In this document: in pieces, positions 62,246-64,000 of the stretch
Numbering within the stretch: position 1 is the stretch's first letter
Layout: each line of letters opens with the position of its first letter
NCBI RefSeq assembly: GCF_022984075.1
Contig: NZ_JALAAD010000001.1
Location: forward strand, 1,716,455 to 1,780,454
Length of the DNA: 64,000 nucleotides
Source of the DNA: Synechococcus sp. C9
GTDB lineage: Bacteria; Cyanobacteriota; Cyanobacteriia; Gloeomargaritales; Gloeomargaritaceae
Direction: 5' to 3'
Translations under genes and position numbers: made by a program
Notes under the pieces: generated by a model
What the model was told of the DNA's origin: nothing
Databases searched by the model: none
The model's input: only the letters and a program-made list of their open reading frames with translations

Positions 62246-63136
62246 ATGGTGCAACCGGCGACCGAATTATATCTCGTGACGGGGGCAACGGGTCAAATTG
62301 GCCGGCGGGTGGTGCATCAACTGCGACACCAGGGCCAGCGGGTACGGGCATGGGTGCGGCTGGGATCAAACTATCAAGATTTAGCGGATGCGGGCGCAGA
62401 ATTATATTTCGGGGATATTACCCAACGGGAAGATATTTGGACAGCCATGACCGGTGTCAATTATGTGATCAGCACCCACAATCACCCTCAGCAAATTCTT
62501 CAGATTCATCTCAAAAGTAATTTGCATCTCATCGAAGTTGCCCATAAATTTGGGGTGGAATGTTTCACTTATATTTCGGGTTTGGGTGTGGATCAATATG
62601 CCCGGAATGCACCCCTTTTGGAAGCTAAATTAGCCATTGAAAATGAATTGCTGAATCGTACATTAAACTATGTCATTTTACGCCCGCCCTTACTTAATCA
62701 CTATCTGTTACCCTGGTTGCGGCAATTGCAGAAAACCGGAAGTTTAATTTTAACCGGGGATGGACATTTGCGCCATGCTTGGATTAGTTTGGATGACCTA
62801 GCCCATATTACCGTAAAAGCCACCCAAAATCCTGCATTCCGGCGACAGATTTTCCCCGTAGGTGGGTCGCCCCTCAGCCGTTGGGAGGTAATTCACCTGT
62901 ATCAAAAACTCACCCAGTCCCAACCCATGATTATCCCAGTGCCATTGCCAATCTTAGATGGGGTACGGTGGGGTTTACAATGGTTGCAACAGGAGGAAGA
63001 CCTCGGTACTTTGAAAACCCTATTCAGCCATGAATTTATTTGCGGTGAAAGGGACATTAAACAGTTAGAAAATCACCTTGATATTCAACTCGAACCCCTC
63101 GAACAATTCTTGCAACGTTATTTGGGATTGAATTGA
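62246..63136 (+). CDS. Ycf39/NmrA-like NAD(P)-binding protein
   Basis: The ATG at 62246 (296 aa) is preferred; a TTG six codons upstream is possible. It reads MVQPATELYLVTGATGQIGR with the Rossmann loop GATGQIGR. The second strand YFGDITQREDIWTAM and FTYISGLGVDQYARNAPLLE follow. No catalytic YxxxK is seen, so it is an atypical short-chain dehydrogenase of the NmrA/Ycf39 group. Relatives in cyanobacteria help photosystem II assembly or chlorophyll handling; the exact role here is unknown. It is divergent from the protease gene. Confidence 0.8.
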   Translation: MVQPATELYLVTGATGQIGRRVVHQLRHQGQRVRAWVRLGSNYQDLADAGAELYFGDITQREDIWTAMTGVNYVISTHNHPQQILQIHLKSNLHLIEVAHKFGVECFTYISGLGVDQYARNAPLLEAKLAIENELLNRTLNYVILRPPLLNHYLLPWLRQLQKTGSLILTGDGHLRHAWISLDDLAHITVKATQNPAFRRQIFPVGGSPLSRWEVIHLYQKLTQSQPMIIPVPLPILDGVRWGLQWLQQEEDLGTLKTLFSHEFICGERDIKQLENHLDIQLEPLEQFLQRYLGLN

Positions 63137-63211
63137 GAATCCCAGGGGCACTGTCCCCAAAGTTCGTTTTTTAGAATCGTGGTTTGCCCAAGGGTTTTGC
63201 CACCAGCACGA

Positions 63212-64000
63212 TTAGGTGGGCTGGCGATACTTTGCGTCACTGTCCTCCCATACCTGATGCGGACGACCCAAGGCAATCCCATTTTGTGCCAAACTTTGGA
63301 CAACCCGACGACGAAATTCTCGACCCACCAGCCATTGCTGTCCCGGTTGGGTTTTGAGCCAAACCCGCAGAAGTAACCCCTCATGCCCAGCCGCATCAAT
63401 GCCTAACACTTCCGGGAATTCCATCAAACTTTGCCGCCAGTCCGGGTCAGCATAAAATTCCTGCGTAACTTTTTTGAGCACCTGGAGGGCTTGGGTAGGG
63501 TCGGTTTGACAGTCCACTAAAATCTCAAAATTGACCCGTGACCACAGCCGAGTCAAATTAGAAACTTTGATAATACTGCTGTTGGGAATCGTGATTAAAC
63601 AGCCCTCGGGATTCCGCAGTTGGGTAATCCGCAAACTCATACTTTCTACCATACCTGTATATTCCCCAATTTGGACAATATCCCCAATTCCAAACTGGTC
63701 TTCCCAAAGAATTAAAAGACCATTGATAATATCTTTAATGACGTTCTGTGACCCCAGGGAAATAGCTAAAGCGATCAAACCACCCAAGGCAAATATCGAA
63801 CTAATTGGTACCCCTAATGTATTAAGTATATAACTGGTTCGGATAAAATAAATTAGCGCATTTTTCACCCCCCGCAGGGTTTCCATCGTCGTCGAAATTC
63901 GCAGTGACTTACGGGTCAGTTCACCGGTTTCAAACAAATTATACTTTTCCCAGGCTTGCTGTAACCGGTCAATCAAAAAATCCCCGGCTTTACTGCCCAA
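63212..64000 (-). CDS. MscS-family mechanosensitive channel, partial (5' end beyond the window)
   Basis: The last 262 residues of the reading frame are present. The pore-lining helix SIFALGGLIALAISLGSQNV is followed by IKDIINGLLILWEDQFGIGD, the MscS signature, and the beta domain IVQIGEYTGMVESMSLRITQ. The C-terminal alpha-beta domain follows (VNFEILVDCQTDP). The frame is open at position 64000, so the N-terminal spans lie outside. MscS channels release solutes under osmotic downshift. The gene converges on the Ycf39-like gene. Confidence 0.9.
   Translation of the reverse strand: MGSKAGDFLIDRLQQAWEKYNLFETGELTRKSLRISTTMETLRGVKNALIYFIRTSYILNTLGVPISSIFALGGLIALAISLGSQNVIKDIINGLLILWEDQFGIGDIVQIGEYTGMVESMSLRITQLRNPEGCLITIPNSSIIKVSNLTRLWSRVNFEILVDCQTDPTQALQVLKKVTQEFYADPDWRQSLMEFPEVLGIDAAGHEGLLLRVWLKTQPGQQWLVGREFRRRVVQSLAQNGIALGRPHQVWEDSDAKYRQPT

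Overview
The window is a stretch of a cyanobacterial chromosome. The support is the set of core genes on the right: a DUF2996 protein, a SmtA-type metallothionein, a Ycf39-like NAD(P)-binding protein, a CHASE2 kinase, a cyanobacterial cytochrome bd oxidase, a polyphosphate glucokinase and MoaD/TadA/ProA/NifS housekeeping genes. The species cannot be named from the sequence. About 25 kb at the left end, and 42.6-54.0 kb, are accessory DNA devoted to antiviral defence. The rest is ordinary chromosome littered with short transposon debris.

Left region (1-12 kb): a type I-D CRISPR-Cas locus, read leftward. Its order is cas3', cas10d (with a fused HD nuclease domain), csc2, csc1, cas6, then cas4 and cas1 stumps, cas2, a leader and an array running off the window. 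The adaptation genes are broken in an unusual way: the 3' part of cas4 and the 5' two thirds of cas1 are gone, and a single CRISPR repeat sits exactly at the junction. A divergent WYL regulator stands upstream of cas3. Next comes a PD-(D/E)XK nuclease gene split by a 114-bp MITE whose ends match an IS630-family element at 33.9-34.8 kb.

Island (12.1-24.9 kb): first a strongly structured RNA candidate that resembles the guide RNAs of IscB elements (HEARO/omega RNA), without an iscB gene. Then come four attC-like sites in the same orientation, three of them 86 bp and closely related. They separate a catalytic long Argonaute, a three-gene operon with a 1910-aa DUF1998 (Druantia/DISARM-type) helicase and two unrecognised partners, and a GC-richer DUF6544-like gene. 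The layout suggests integron cassettes without an integrase (CALIN-like) that carry defence systems.

Middle (25-42 kb): a TPR protein, cydAB, a MliC-like lipoprotein, cinA, cobB/cbiA and sixA, a MoaD-like protein and DUF2996. A nest of transposons follows: an old IS630 transposase interrupted by a 101-bp MITE, a whole IS630 copy with a probable +1 frameshift, and an IS605-type end-like repeat. Then come an ABC ATPase, ppgK, a kinase, a heavy-metal P-type ATPase next to a metallothionein with a SmtB-type operator, transaldolase, tadA and tRNA-Ala(GGC).

Second CRISPR locus (42.6-54.0 kb): a 38-repeat array, a DnaJ membrane protein, cas2, cas1 and a Csx18-like membrane protein read leftward. 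Divergent to them is a type III-B effector operon: cas10 without HD, cmr3, cmr4 with Asn where the catalytic Asp is expected, cmr5, and a 549-aa protein that looks like a Cmr6-Cmr1 fusion. No second cas6 is present. The right end (54-64 kb) holds proA, a CHASE2 kinase, nifS, a VWA protein, a degenerate response regulator, a secreted protease with TPRs, a Ycf39-like protein and a truncated MscS channel gene.
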